Made by a program: the position numbers and the translations under genes
The notes under the pieces: generated by a model
What the model saw: the letters and a program-made list of their open reading frames with translations, nothing else
Database searches by the model: none
Told to the model about the DNA's origin: nothing
Origin: Gymnothorax reevesii
Lineage: Eukaryota; Chordata; Actinopteri; Anguilliformes; Muraenidae
Direction of reading: 5' to 3'
Length of the DNA stretch: 64,000 bases
Assembly (NCBI GenBank): GCA_029721435.1
Contig: CM056574.1
Coordinates: 71,777,501 to 71,841,500, forward strand
Part shown: piece after piece, positions 10,617 to 20,671 of the stretch
How positions within the stretch are numbered: position 1 is the stretch's first letter
Layout: the number at the start of each line of letters is the position of its first letter

Positions 10617-11575
10617 TATCATTATGAATCGGAAATTATTGCATATTTGACCATATAAATCCCAATTTCGTACTCTTGATACTTTTTCATCAACACTCAG
10701 AGTGACTGCTTGTCATTTGACTAGTTCCGCAAACGCCATTTTGTAGGTTTTCAAACTTGTTTATTCTTGTTTATTTTTTCTGAAATAATTTTATGAGTTT
10801 ATTGTAGTCAGTGTGAAATAAAACATTTTCCCTCCCACCATAACTGTTTTTCTGTGGCTCAACGGGCTGATCATGACTCGTGTCCTGTGTTAATATGAAC
10901 TTGTAGTCTCATCCTGATCATTTTAATGTATACTTGGCATTTACTAGGCCTACTTGAATTGGAAAGAGTAGAAAGAATCATCCGTGGTCGCTGATAGCAG
11001 TTGAATATCGATGGATGTACAAATCATCGTGAACTGAGGCCAGCGCACGTGGATTCCAGCTGACACAATGTCGACACACAGAGCAGTTAGCCATAAATTT
11101 GACCAATTATTGTGATATCCCCTATAGAGTAATGCTGGCCAAAACTGGTGGAAAATACATGTGTCTGTTTCGTTGTGGCCAGGGGCACGCAATTATGCCA
11201 ATAAACAAAGAATATCATAAGTTCGGCCTGACAAAGGGCGCTGTTTGCGAAACTGGAAATTATTTGCGGAACCAGTCAAAGGACGTGCCACTGAAAAATG
11301 ACTGTGCAAGGCTTTATTCCTAAGGACTGAAGATAACTAACTGATCCACGAAAAGCGTGAGTAATTTCCGCAAATTCTTGAACAGGTAACTTTCCGCCAG
11401 CGAATTCTGTATCGATACCAGACGCTTCAAACAAATTCCATTTGCGGAACCGGTCAACGTAGCCTACTGTAGGAATGGATAGGCTACACTAATTTTCACG
11501 TTTGCAACAGGAAAAATAATATATTTTGGCACTTGAGATTAAAATAGGCCTAATAGTACATAAAAGCTTGTATTA

Positions 11576-12319
11576 CAGTGGCTCCAATAAGTATTTGTAC
11601 ACTACTTGAAAATTCGACTACATAACAGCTTTTGTATATTTGGCTAAATGCTTGCTATTGTGTGTAAAAGTGATTAAAATATTTGATGATCAATATGTTT
11701 TAAACAAATATTTAATGTCAAAATGGCATATTTGGTCAGAAAGGCGATTATCTGACCCAATAAGTATCTGTACAGTTCCATTAGTGAGTCACAAAACTTA
11801 TAATACTTCCCTAAAATTGACTCAAGATGTTTACAGGACATGGTTGACTCACTTGGTCTGATTTGGTCAAGTGTGACCATACTGGACACTCCCTCTGTAC
11901 ACAGACTGGCCTATGTAAATGGCCTGACCATGCCCATAATGTATTCCTGTGATATATGGCTCAGACAGGCGAGATACCCGTCGTATGCGGGAGCAAATCA
12001 TTCAGCTACATAAAGAAGGCCAAAGCACCAGAAAAATTGGAACTCGGCTATCGTTACGCCAGACGACCGTGCAGTACATCATCAAGAAATACAAACAGTC
12101 TGAACGCATAGCCAATGCAGCCAGGAAAGGACGTCCCAGGAAGACCAGCCAGCGCACTGACCGGTACATCTCCCTGCTGGTACAGAGGGAGAGACAGTCC
12201 TCGGCCTCCAGTCTTGCCACCAAAGCGGAGGAAGCAACTGGAAGCCATGTTTGTGCCCAGGCCATCCGTAACCGGCTCCATGAAGTACAGTAGTGTACAA
12301 TTACTTATTGGAGCCACTG
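11576..12319 (+). mobile_element. Internally deleted Tc1-like transposon (744 bp)
   Basis: The ends CAGTGGCTCCAATAAGTA and TACTTATTGGAGCCACTG-type sequence are inverted repeats. TA flanks them at 11574-11575 and 12320-12321. About 345 bases of transposase N-terminus remain, after which sequence goes straight into the right terminal repeat. The whole catalytic domain has therefore been lost. It needs a transposase from elsewhere to move. Confidence 0.85.
11949..12293 (+). pseudogene. Tc1-like transposase, DNA-binding N-terminus only
   Basis: The frame encodes MREQIIQLHKEGQSTRKIG (from 11985), a helix-turn-helix, then GRPRKTSQRTDR, the GRPR linker, and a second helix-turn-helix ending AIRNRLHEV. 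It stops where the right inverted repeat begins. No DDE catalytic residue is present. The usual N-terminal start (MAQTGEIPV-like, from about 11956) lies in a neighbouring frame, so a 1-base shift probably broke it. The open product is up to 114 residues. It could at most bind transposon ends; it cannot catalyse transposition. Confidence 0.8.
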
Positions 12320-12321
12320 TA

Positions 12322-12893
12322 AATCCTTATTTTTTGAAGATTGGTATGAGAGGAATATATGGTCTATAGTTGACTTGATGGACACGAATGGCAATTTCTT
12401 AACTCATGAACAATTCTGTATGAAATATACAGTGGCTGTGTGTGCTGTTGCCGGTAACGGCGGTATTGGTATTTTTTTCCCTCACTGATGGCTCTAAGCT
12501 CCTGAACCCGCTCTCAGAGATTTGAACTTGACTGAGCACTGGCTTGAACTGAGGAGGAAGGGGGAGGAGGCTGTCTGCAGCCCGTGCATGTGCACTGTTT
12601 GACGGCTGTCAGACACCATCCTGGCTCTAATTGGTTCTTTTTGGTCGGTCCGAACGATTCTTTCAAATTGCAGTAGGAGCATTAGCTGGGTTTAAAGGAG
12701 TACTAGTTTTATGTAATACTGTCTGTACACAGTGACAGTTTTAGCAAAAATGACAAAAAGTTTCTTTTCTATAACTTACCAACTGCAGCTTTAAGAGAGA
12801 GAAATCATTCTAAAAATCTTCCTTTCTTGTTTTGTCATCGCTCTTATCAAGTCTACTCATCGAAAAAATATCATAATAAATTAAGGTATCAGT
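12322..12893. other. No gene recognised
   Basis: Mixed sequence with a GGAGGAAGGGGGAGGAGG purine tract near 12553. The phrase TAACTTACCAACTGCAGC near 12772 resembles tails of dispersed fish repeats. Short open frames here show no family motif. Confidence 0.4.
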
Positions 12894-12901
12894 CCTTCCC
12901 C

Positions 12902-13498
12902 CAGGGTTTCCACTACATGTAATTGATCGTGGCGCACCGCCACGGCAAAATAAAAGCCGTCACGCCTATGTAAAATGACTTCACATAAACTCCAAAAATC
13001 CATAGGACAATCAGGTGTCGCCAGTTCTCATTGTTAAGTTAAAATAAGCACTGATAATTCTTGACCTGTTGTCAATCATTTTGCTTGATGAACACGTTTT
13101 CCAATTAATAAAAATTAGCCATCGGCAGTAAAACGCGCTGCTTTCTTCTTAATGCAATGTGTGCAATGATTAGAGAAAAAATATTTTCTTCACTTTGTAA
13201 AATGATAAACTGCGATGTTAACTTCTGTGTCTGCTGTGAGTACATTCTGCTCTACCTAATTGTATCTTCATGATTATTTAATTCCAATTCCGGAGTCCGG
13301 AGTCATAATCGGTTTTCATATTATATATGAAATTCACCGTGACGCATGTGAAACTCATAAACCTCCGTGCACATAGACTTCAATTATTACTTTGGCAAGG
13401 TGCTGGCCTAACGAAAACTGGCTCCACCTGATAATGCTGAGTTTTGACCCACCTGAAGCCCTCGGCCACAGTTTCAAAAAATCCTGGGGGAAACCCTG
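12902..13498. mobile_element. hAT-type non-autonomous element (597 bp) with perfect 8-bp TSD
   Basis: The element begins CAGGGTTTCC and ends GGGGGAAACCCTG, inverted CAG...CTG termini typical of fish hAT elements. The 8 bases before it (12894-12901) and after it (13499-13506) are both CCTTCCCC, the expected hAT target duplication. No transposase is present. Confidence 0.88.
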
Positions 13499-13506
13499 CC
13501 TTCCCC

Positions 13507-14385
13507 GTATTTATACATGGTCAGATCTTCAGATTGTTTATATGTTCATGTTAATCTTCAGTGTACTAGGCCTATATCGAAAAAATATGAGTTTAAATTT
13601 AAAAAAGACAGATAAATGATATTCTATTATAATTTATCCATATCAAGTTAAGTACGACTCAATTTTAACCTTTAACAAAATATAAAGCTTAGAGAGAGAC
13701 AGTATTTCTATTGACATGTAACAGAGAAGAGCCTGCAAAACCCATATGTGATGTCACCCAAAACGGGCCTCTTTCCTAGCATCACGGAAGTATTCATGCT
13801 GGATAAAGTACTGTCGTTTTGTGTGTGTTTCCATTTTCTCGTATCGATGTGACGGAATGACATTACATTGCATTCTTTGCGTTCCAAGCTTTCCATTGAT
13901 GTCGAAATTGCCATGTTTCAGTTTTTCCTTTGAATCCCGACTTTAATGGTACACCAAGTGCAATGTGACCCATTGGTCTTGGGGAAGGCATTTATACAGC
14001 ATGCCTTCTGGTGATATAACCTCATTGAATGTCACTAGGACGTAAATACTGTTCACACAAAGGCATTGGAACTCAATCATAAAACATTATGGTCAGTGAT
14101 AAATCAGTCAAGATAGCTTTAAAATGTGGTCCGAGGTCTGGAATTCACCCAAAACCTATTGGCTTCATATATTTAATGCACGGAAGTCATTTTGTGTGCC
14201 AAAAAACAAGGATATAACGTTGGTGTGTGATTTCTTTTTTTTAATATTAGGGTGGCCCCAAACTTTTGGCCTGTTGTGTAGTTAATTATTACATCAAATG
14301 CCCTTCATAAAATAACAGAAGAATGAACATGTTTGGAATGCAAGAGAGAGCTGGCAGTCATAACGACTTTACTTAGCTACTTTAC
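13507..14385 (-). other. Intronic/intergenic DNA beside cfap45, no exon seen
   Basis: This lies downstream of the cfap45 exons in the direction of transcription. I looked for further coiled-coil exons and the gene's C-terminal end and found none. AT-rich. The phrase GGTGGCCCCAAACTTTTGGCC near 14251 resembles a dispersed DNA-element end. The remaining exons must lie further left or outside the window. Confidence 0.4.
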
Positions 14386-14579
14386 CTGAGCACCCTCTCA
14401 AACTCAGCCCTCTCACGCCCTGCCTCTATGGACAGCAGGTGATCCTTATGAATGATTTGGTCCAGCCGGGCTGCCTTCAGCCGCTCATTCTCCTCCACTC
14501 TGCGACTGGCCTGCTCCCTCTCTTTCTTCCTCCACTCCTGCTCTGCTGCTTCCTGGTTCCTACGGGCCCGCAGCTCGTC
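14386..14579 (-). CDS. cfap45: cfap45 (ccdc19) internal coiled-coil exon
   Basis: This 194-bp exon encodes DELRARRNQEAAEQEWRKKE and continues to FERVLR. It closely follows vertebrate CFAP45, whose corresponding region has the LRAKRNQEVADREWRRKEKE pattern and ends FERILR. CFAP45 is a luminal protein of ciliary and flagellar microtubule doublets with a trichohyalin/plectin-like (TPH) coiled coil rich in Arg and Glu. On the minus strand the exon follows an acceptor (CTGGCAG) and ends at a donor (CTCAG then GTAAAG), leaving a phase-2 end. No stop or frameshift occurs. It lies 110 bp downstream of the other exon. The family call is firm for a TPH protein and likely for CFAP45 specifically. Confidence 0.85.
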
Positions 14580-14689
14580 CTGCCAGTTCACATAGTGGAG
14601 GCAAGCTCAGCAGTCGCATGGTAAATTCAGGAGACTCTAGAAAGCTCTTGTTCTGCAGTTTTTTTAGAATATATTGAGAAAATGCTTAC

Positions 14690-14803
14690 CTGCTCTGCCT
14701 TGTAGTCTTTCTCTCTCTCCTGCAGAGACCTCAATCGTGCCACCTCCATTTCCTTCTCCTTCCTGAGCCGTATCTGCTCCCGCTCGTACTCAGCCTCCTG
14801 TTC
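14690..14803 (-). CDS. cfap45: cfap45 (ccdc19) internal coiled-coil exon, upstream of the previous one
   Basis: This is exactly 38 codons with phase-0 ends. It starts after TTCACAG and ends at GCAGAGCAG before GTAAGC. It encodes EQEAEYEREQIRLRKEKEME then VARLRSLQEREKDYKAEQ, matching the vertebrate CFAP45 segment that directly precedes the LRAKRNQE part. Exon order and phase agree with the neighbouring exon, so the two splice in frame. The protein is an axonemal inner-lumen component of motile cilia. The open frame extends beyond the exon into intron DNA holding a MITE; that extension is not coding. No other exon of the gene is visible in the window. Confidence 0.87.
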
Positions 14804-15007
14804 CTGTGAACACCACGTGCTCTGCTTCAGTCCACCACCATCTCTTCCAGCAATCTTCTTCAGCTCCTCCTCCCAACAACTGACACCTCCCTCCACATCC
14901 ACCTTCACTAGCCACCAACTCCAACCACCATCAACATGTCCTGCACCTCTACCTCCTACACCAGTTCCACCAACACCACCACCTCCTACACCACTTCTTA
15001 TGGCTCT

Positions 15008-15319
15008 AGGACTCCTCGTCCCCAAAATTTTTGTCCCTGGACTTTTCGTCCCAAAAATTTCCATCCCTTGACTTCTTGTCCCCAGACTCTTCCTCCCTGG
15101 ATTGTTTGAACCCATTAATGTTTTGCCCTCTACCTGCATTATAATCCCAACTCTAATCCTAACCCTTATATCATGGTGATCTGTCTTTCCTCCGTCCGCC
15201 CATCCATCTGTCAGAAATGTTAGCACTTTTTTATCATTAGGGGACGAAACATCCGGGGATGAAAAGTCCTTGGGGACAAAGAGTCCACAGGGACAAAAAA
15301 TTTGGGGACGAAGAGTCCT
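15008..15319. mobile_element. 312-bp fold-back MITE in a cfap45 intron
   Basis: AGGACTCCTCGTCCCC with following AATTTTTGTCCCTGG pairs with the right-hand CAGGGACAAAAAATTT and GGGGACGAAGAGTCCT. The inverted repeats continue imperfectly for about 60 bp through CTTTTCGTCCC/GGGATGAAAAG. It is flanked on both sides by CCA/CTC-rich simple sequence. No coding capacity. Confidence 0.65.
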
Positions 15320-16840
15320 CGAACCCCTTATCACCTTGCCACCAATTACAACAACTCAACCACCACTTCCACCTCCAGCCGTAATCTACTGAGCCCACTT
15401 CCTTTACACTTGCAACCTCAAGTACCTACCAGTTTCTCCATCAACCACCAATTACAACAAGGGCTGGGCAATATGGCAGTGTACATTTTGTGAAGACTTT
15501 TTGGCTGTTAAAAAAATTTTATATCATGACATGCAAATGTTTTGATGATATTTCATCTCTCACTGGCCTAAACTTGATAGAGGCTTTACCTTAGTTTATT
15601 GGAACTGCTTCGCAGCACTAGTCCAGTTTCTGTAATGTGTATAAGACCTGGATATGACAAGTATAGATTAAGTTGATTAAGGAAACAAGAGGCAAGCTCC
15701 CACAAAATGAATAGGATGTTACTAAAGTGGTGATTATGTTGCTATGGATTTCTGGTTATTATCCCCCGCCAACACGAAGTGGTCGACGGCTGAACACTGC
15801 GGCATCCCTTTATGTACCTCGTGGAGACATAAATGTACACCGCTGGGAAGTTGCGCGGTTGGCTCAATGTGTATCCCCCGAGTGTGAGTGGGTGCTCGTC
15901 TAAGCTCTTTGACGCACCGCCGCCCGCTCCCATTAACAGTAGTAAGGCCAGGCAAACCATTAAATTGCATTACGTAAGCTTACGAGCAAATCTGATGGAC
16001 CTTCATTTTCCTACCTCACTCTCGCACATTTTGATATGAAACATTATCACCCTACATTTTCACTTTGGTGAATGCAAAATTAATTGGTTACTGTGGCCTG
16101 CATACGCACGGGTTATCAGTGCTAACACAACTGGGCGTCTCAAATCATGGTTAATTAATCAGCTATTAGCGAAAGATACCACTACGCAACTTTACTATCG
16201 CGTTGTATAATTAAAGGTGCTTCGGGACCTAGTCAAGGAGGTCTTCCTCTTAGTTTCACTTATGTTGTTTCGTGAAAATGGAGCATCACTGGACACCGAA
16301 TATAGCTGAACGTGGCTAGTCATTGACACTGTTTTCCGTTGTCGTTTGCCTTATTAATTGGGTTGATATGTAATGCATAATTTTTAATTCATATTTCCTG
16401 GGGTTCCGTCAGGATTGTGTTTTTATTCTACTGTATGACTGGAAGCTGAAAATACTCACAGAACTCATGGATGGTTTCTACAGATGATTGGATTAAAAAA
16501 TAATTTATTGGCGGTGTGTATATACAGTGATTATGTTCTTATTTGTTCATTTTTGCTATGACACAGAACATTTAGGGAAGTCTAAATTCATAAAATCCCA
16601 TGTGCATGTGTCTTGGTGATATGATTTTGGAGTTGACTAAGAAGTCAATGATTTCATTGAAATATTGGCGATATTCACTGAATGTTATTTTACTTTTATC
16701 TGAGTGCAATAGTGGCAGATTAAATTCTTTAAAACCTTGGAGCTTCTGAATAATTTTGACTTGACCTAGAAATCAAAGATTGCATGTGTTTGTTGGCTTG
16801 AATATACTGTACAGTGGATAATAATTCTGTTTTTTTTATA
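15320..16840. other. Intron-like DNA with repeat fragments
   Basis: 15320-15460 is ACC/CCA-rich. GGGCTGGGCAATATGG at 15461 resembles a hAT-MITE end without a visible partner. At 15761-15960 a repeat begins ATCCCCCGCCAACACGAAG, an inverted match to the short element at 6534-6733. The rest is unique-looking AT-rich DNA. No cfap45 exon was recognised. Confidence 0.4.
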
Positions 16841-16844
16841 ATTC

Positions 16845-17105
16845 AATTTTTTTCAATTCAATTTATTTTGTATAGCGCTTTTCACAGATAAACTGTCACA
16901 AAGACGCTTTACAGTGAGAGATTAAATAAATGAAAGGGCAGAGCCCAGCCTATTCCCCACTACAGCAAATGAGGCAAAAAACTCCCAGTAGGAAGAAAAG
17001 CCCTCAAACAGTGGTGAGAAAAAACTCCCCAGTAGGAAGGAATCTCAGGAGGAACCCGGCTATAGTGGGGGAGCCCATCCTCCGCGGGCTCGCTAGTTAG
17101 AATAC
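16845..17105 (+). repeat. Dispersed TATAGCGCTTTT-type repeat
   Basis: The run CAATTTATTTTGTATAGCGC is followed by TTTACAGTGAGAG, a repeated AAAAACTCCC(C/A)AGTAGGAAG block and GAACCCGGC...GGGGGAGCCCATCC. This is the familiar tail of a non-LTR element family abundant in fish. It is a 3'-end fragment without coding sequence. The exact family name is not assigned. Confidence 0.6.
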
Positions 17106-18177
17106 AATAGCACAAAGCAATCAGGAGATATGACACCTTTGGTAAAATAAGCTCTGCCCACATCATTTGAGGTAAATCTTGCAGCCAGTTACAGCAATAA
17201 AGAATGAAATATCAAAATTTCAAAAAGGCACGTTTTTTTCAGCTTAGTCCAAACATCTCCTGTATTAAATTTTACAATGATTACTCAAAAAAAAAAAAAA
17301 AAAAAAAATCGCAGAAGTAAGGAAAAAACCACTTTGAACAAAATAGCAGAAAATGGGCAAATATGCAATTGAGAGTGGTCCCTGTGGATGGATTTGTCTT
17401 GACCAGGCGCGTCGCAGATGTGGCAGATGTGGGGGATGCACTTTTTGTGAGACCAGATGAGATTAAATAGCCAACGTAATAAAGTGACACCAACGGACCA
17501 CCCCCCACCACAACACACACAGGCTCAAAGTGTAGCCCAGACTACACACATTGGTCACTCAGTTTGAGTGATAGACCCTCCAGCCAATCACAGCAAATCC
17601 ACCAGTTGGCATCGGTGAAGAGGAAACCTCAAATCATTATGCATACGAGTAACAGCAGCGGTAGCCCTATACTTAGAGCTTCAGAAGGACTCAGCTGCAG
17701 TCTGACTCAAGGCGAGGTCGCAGCAGATGTAAACTGCCCACTGCGTCACACTAAATGAGTGAAGCAAAATTCACTGTCACAGTGATGAAATGCAGTCATA
17801 TCTACTTAATATACATCATGAAACATATGAAATGGGCACCCTGTCAATCGCGGAGACAGCCGAACCACCTCAGCTAGCTTGTAGCTTCTAGTGTTACACT
17901 GCCCGCGAATTTCACACCATTTAAGTTGGCAGCGAACTTTTTAAAAAAAGTTTTTTTATTATTTATTATATTATTTTATTGAATTCTTAGTACACTTATG
18001 GCAGTAAAATCACTAAAACCCAGGAGCTTAAGGGGGCTTCGCCCCCCTAGTCCCCCCACCAGGGTGCTGCCCTGGACCAAGATGGGGGCCAGTGGACCCC
18101 AGACCCCCAGCAACATTTTCAGATAATTTCACTTCACCCAAATCACATCCCTGGGTGCGAGGGCCCGTTCAATGCTG
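17106..18177. other. Repeat-rich DNA without genes
   Basis: It holds an A-run of about 22 bases at 17287-17308 and a perfect GGGGGC-TTC-GCCCCC hairpin near 18031. A CAGGGTGCTGCCCTGG hairpin follows near 18060. Toward 18170 it grades into GAGGGCCCGTTCAATGCTGC, the edge of the repeat family also seen at 47550 and 51070. Confidence 0.4.
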
Positions 18178-19455
18178 CTTGCAGCTTTAATTAGGGCCCA
18201 AGCGACGACTGCAAAGGCCCTATTGAAAAAGCGCTGTTGATTATTATTATTATGCAGGTGCAGGTGCTGCTGATGAGAGACTCATTTTCCGACGAAATTT
18301 CGTTGCCATTGAAATGAATGGGTAGAATTTTGGAGTGATGATGTCATAATGCACTCCTCCACTCTAGATGTTAAAGTGAGAGCAGCAGACAAAAGATTTG
18401 GGAAATATTTTTTTTAAATCGATCCCCCGGGCACAATTTCCAATGTACACGAACAAATTATACATGAAAACGTAGGAAAATTTGTGCAAGCCTGAAAAAT
18501 GTCAGTGTGGAAGAAAAGCGATGAAGTATTGAGACTCTAGGCCCCCTCAAGCAACAGAAGTGCAGCCCCACTGCCCCATAGACAGCCATTATAACAGAAG
18601 CAGAAAAGTTTGGGAAGAGAGCAGACAAAACTGCTGTTTTTAAATCGCCACCCTGACCACATACTTTACTCTGCAAGAAAAAAAATACATGTGGACGATC
18701 CCCACAGTCTCCTCTCACTCACGGTACTTTCAATTTTACCATAGCACCTTCGGTCTCCGAGAAAATGGCAGTAGTTCGGACAGTGTCATTGAGCCACTCC
18801 CCCACAGGCAGCCATTATAACAGGAGCTGAGAGGCCTTTTTGAAATCGCCAGCCTGACCACATACTTGACAGTACAAAAATAAATTACACATGAGGACGA
18901 TCAGCAAAGTCTCCTCTCTCTCAGGGTATTTTTGTTTTTACCATAGGACCTACGGTCTGCGAGAAAATAGCAGTAGTTCGGACAGTGTGAATGAAGAATT
19001 CTTTGAATTCCTCTCTGTCAAACAGCGCTTGTGAGAGAGCAAGCAGTCAGGGGTGCATCGGTTTCCATAGAGACAGGCACAGGTGTGTGTGTGAGAGAGG
19101 GAGAGGGAGAGACTGACAGTTATAACTGATTGTAACTGTCATTAGAATGTTTGGTTTTTAAACTACTTCAAACATTCTAGATTAGGATTCTATAGAACAG
19201 TCTTCACTGGTAGACAATGCAGGTGCTGCTGATGAGAGACTCAGATCCATACAAACTTACAAAAGCCCTGCTAAGACAAAATACACGCACGCACACACAA
19301 GATTGACACGCACGCACACACACACACACACACACACACCCGTCTGTGTTTCTCACTGGAAAAAATACAGCGTCAGCGATTTAACAGGCCGGTATAGACA
19401 AATTTCAGGGCGCTTCTTTGAACAATCTTAGATGATACCTGTGTATGTGTTTATG
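18178..19455 (+). repeat. Macro-repeat R1, unit 1 (left part)
   Basis: The unit runs from TTTCCGACGAAATTTCGTTG through several 200-bp sub-repeats (CCTGACCACATACTT...GAGAAAATGGCAGTAGTTCGG). It continues through GACAGTTATAACTGATTGTA to a CA/GT satellite with CCCGTCTGTGTTTCTCACTGG. The same order recurs at 31990-36100 and, shortened, at 36690-37400. It breaks off near 19455, where LINE C begins, and resumes after 30494. Confidence 0.65.
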
Positions 19456-19575
19456 TGTGTGTGAGGGAGAGAGTGAGTGATACAGACAGAGACTGAGACA
19501 ACAGATAGAAAATGTGCTCCTAAAGAAATTCATTTTTTGTTGGTTTAAAGTTAAGTTAACAGAAAGACACACACC

Positions 19576-20354
19576 ACACTATATGAGGAATTAGAGACCA
19601 TACTAGATAACTTCATTGAGGGGGAAAAAAAATTTTGACAACTATTTTGACAAAAAATTACGAGGCTATTTAAACAGCTAATCTGAAGGAGAAAACTGAA
19701 GAGGAGGCCAGCAGGGAACAAGCATCCAAAGACCTGAGGACACGTGCTGCCAAGTGCAGGAGCAGGGACATTTACAGCCAGGAGAAAATACACTGGACTC
19801 TGGACAAAAAGGGTAGGACCTTATTTTTACTTTGTTTCATTTATTTCATTTAAAACAGGTATCCTGAGAATTTATGCTAACAAGCTAATCCTGAGAGCTA
19901 GCTAAGTGTCAGGCTGTTCTCTCAGGACCTGGCAGCCTTCAACAGAGACCCAGCCATTCTGCAGCTGCCCAGAGCTCCAGCAACTCCCCACAACCAACAC
20001 TCTACTAGCCACAGGGAAGCCCACCCACGTACAAGAAGGGTCCAGTCTAACAGGACCCAGCCCAGCAGGACCCAGCCTAACGGGACCCAGCCCTGCAGGA
20101 CCCCACCCAGCAGGTCCCAGCCCAGTACAGCACAGCCCAGCGGGACCCAGGCCAGCCCAGCCCAGTATCAGGTCCCGCAGCAATTTAACCCACCCCAGTA
20201 CCACCAGCACATGAGGGATGGAGCAGCTCAGCCCAGGTCGCCCTCACAGCGCCCCACCTCTGCAGAGGCTGTGCAGGGAATATATCAGCCAGCTGCTCAA
20301 GACTTTGGCGAAGTGCGACAACTGCTGCAGCTGATTTTTAAAATACTGGGCTAA
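19576..20354 (+). pseudogene. LINE C ORF1 remnant
   Basis: One frame from 19576 reads LYEELETILDNFIEGEKKIL, then after a stop KEKTEEEASREQASKDLRTR, a charged, coiled-coil-like region. A second segment (19902-20354) starts SQDLAAFNRDPAILQLPRAP and runs through a repetitive Pro/Gln/Thr stretch (RTQPSRTQPNGTQP). It finishes VRQLLQLIFKILG and a stop. The two parts are separated by non-coding sequence or frame breaks. Position upstream of the endonuclease ORF supports an ORF1 role (RNA-binding protein). The repetitive GGACCCAGCC DNA also opens the reverse strand, which is spurious. Confidence 0.5.
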
Positions 20355-20671
20355 ATAAAACAGCAGGTAGTAGGTAACCTACAATATATTTTACCAGTCT
20401 GTATTTTAAGACAAAAAATTAGGAACTTTCGATGTAAAAAAAAAAAAGAAAAAAAGTTGAAAATGTTAATGTATTTTTCAATCCCTTTTATTAAGTACCC
20501 TACTGACAAATGCAGCTAAATTAGTTAATTAACAACCATTTACTAACATTCGATGTCAGGCTACAGAAAATTTATAAAGCATAAATTGAAATTGAAATAC
20601 ATGCATGTTTTTCCATATCTTTCTTTCTCTGGCGGTATACTTACTTTAAACCGACAAATGTAGAAAAAGAA

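Larger units (their letters stand above)
9021..11459. mobile_element. Unclassified inverted-repeat element (outer of a nested pair)
   Basis: The ends carry TTGACCGGTTCCGCAA (9027-9042) and TTGCGGAACCGGTCAA (11442-11457). An 8-bp direct repeat TAGCCTAC flanks them at 9013-9020 and 11460-11467. Related copies of the motif recur inside, near 9052, 10720, 11260 and 11370. Such subterminal repeats and an 8-bp duplication suggest a hAT-like DNA transposon, but the outermost bases do not pair. TAGCCTAC is also common in this window. No transposase was found. Confidence 0.5.

Noticed and set aside
9013..11467. Firm hAT assignment of the outer element from the 8-bp TAGCCTAC flanks
   Set aside because: The octamer is frequent in this window and the outermost bases do not form inverted repeats, so the class is left open.
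14627..15334. A 235-codon minus-strand open frame overlapping the cfap45 exon
   Set aside because: Only the last part (14803-14690) is exon. The rest is intron containing a MITE and simple sequence, and a clean splice acceptor marks the exon start.
15461..15540. hAT-like end GGGCTGGGCAATATGG
   Set aside because: No matching inverted end or target duplication was found nearby, so no element is called.
19902..20210. Minus-strand open frame rich in Gly-Leu-Pro-Ala repeats
   Set aside because: It is antisense to the repetitive GGACCCAGCC part of LINE C ORF1; the plus-strand reading fits the LINE order better.
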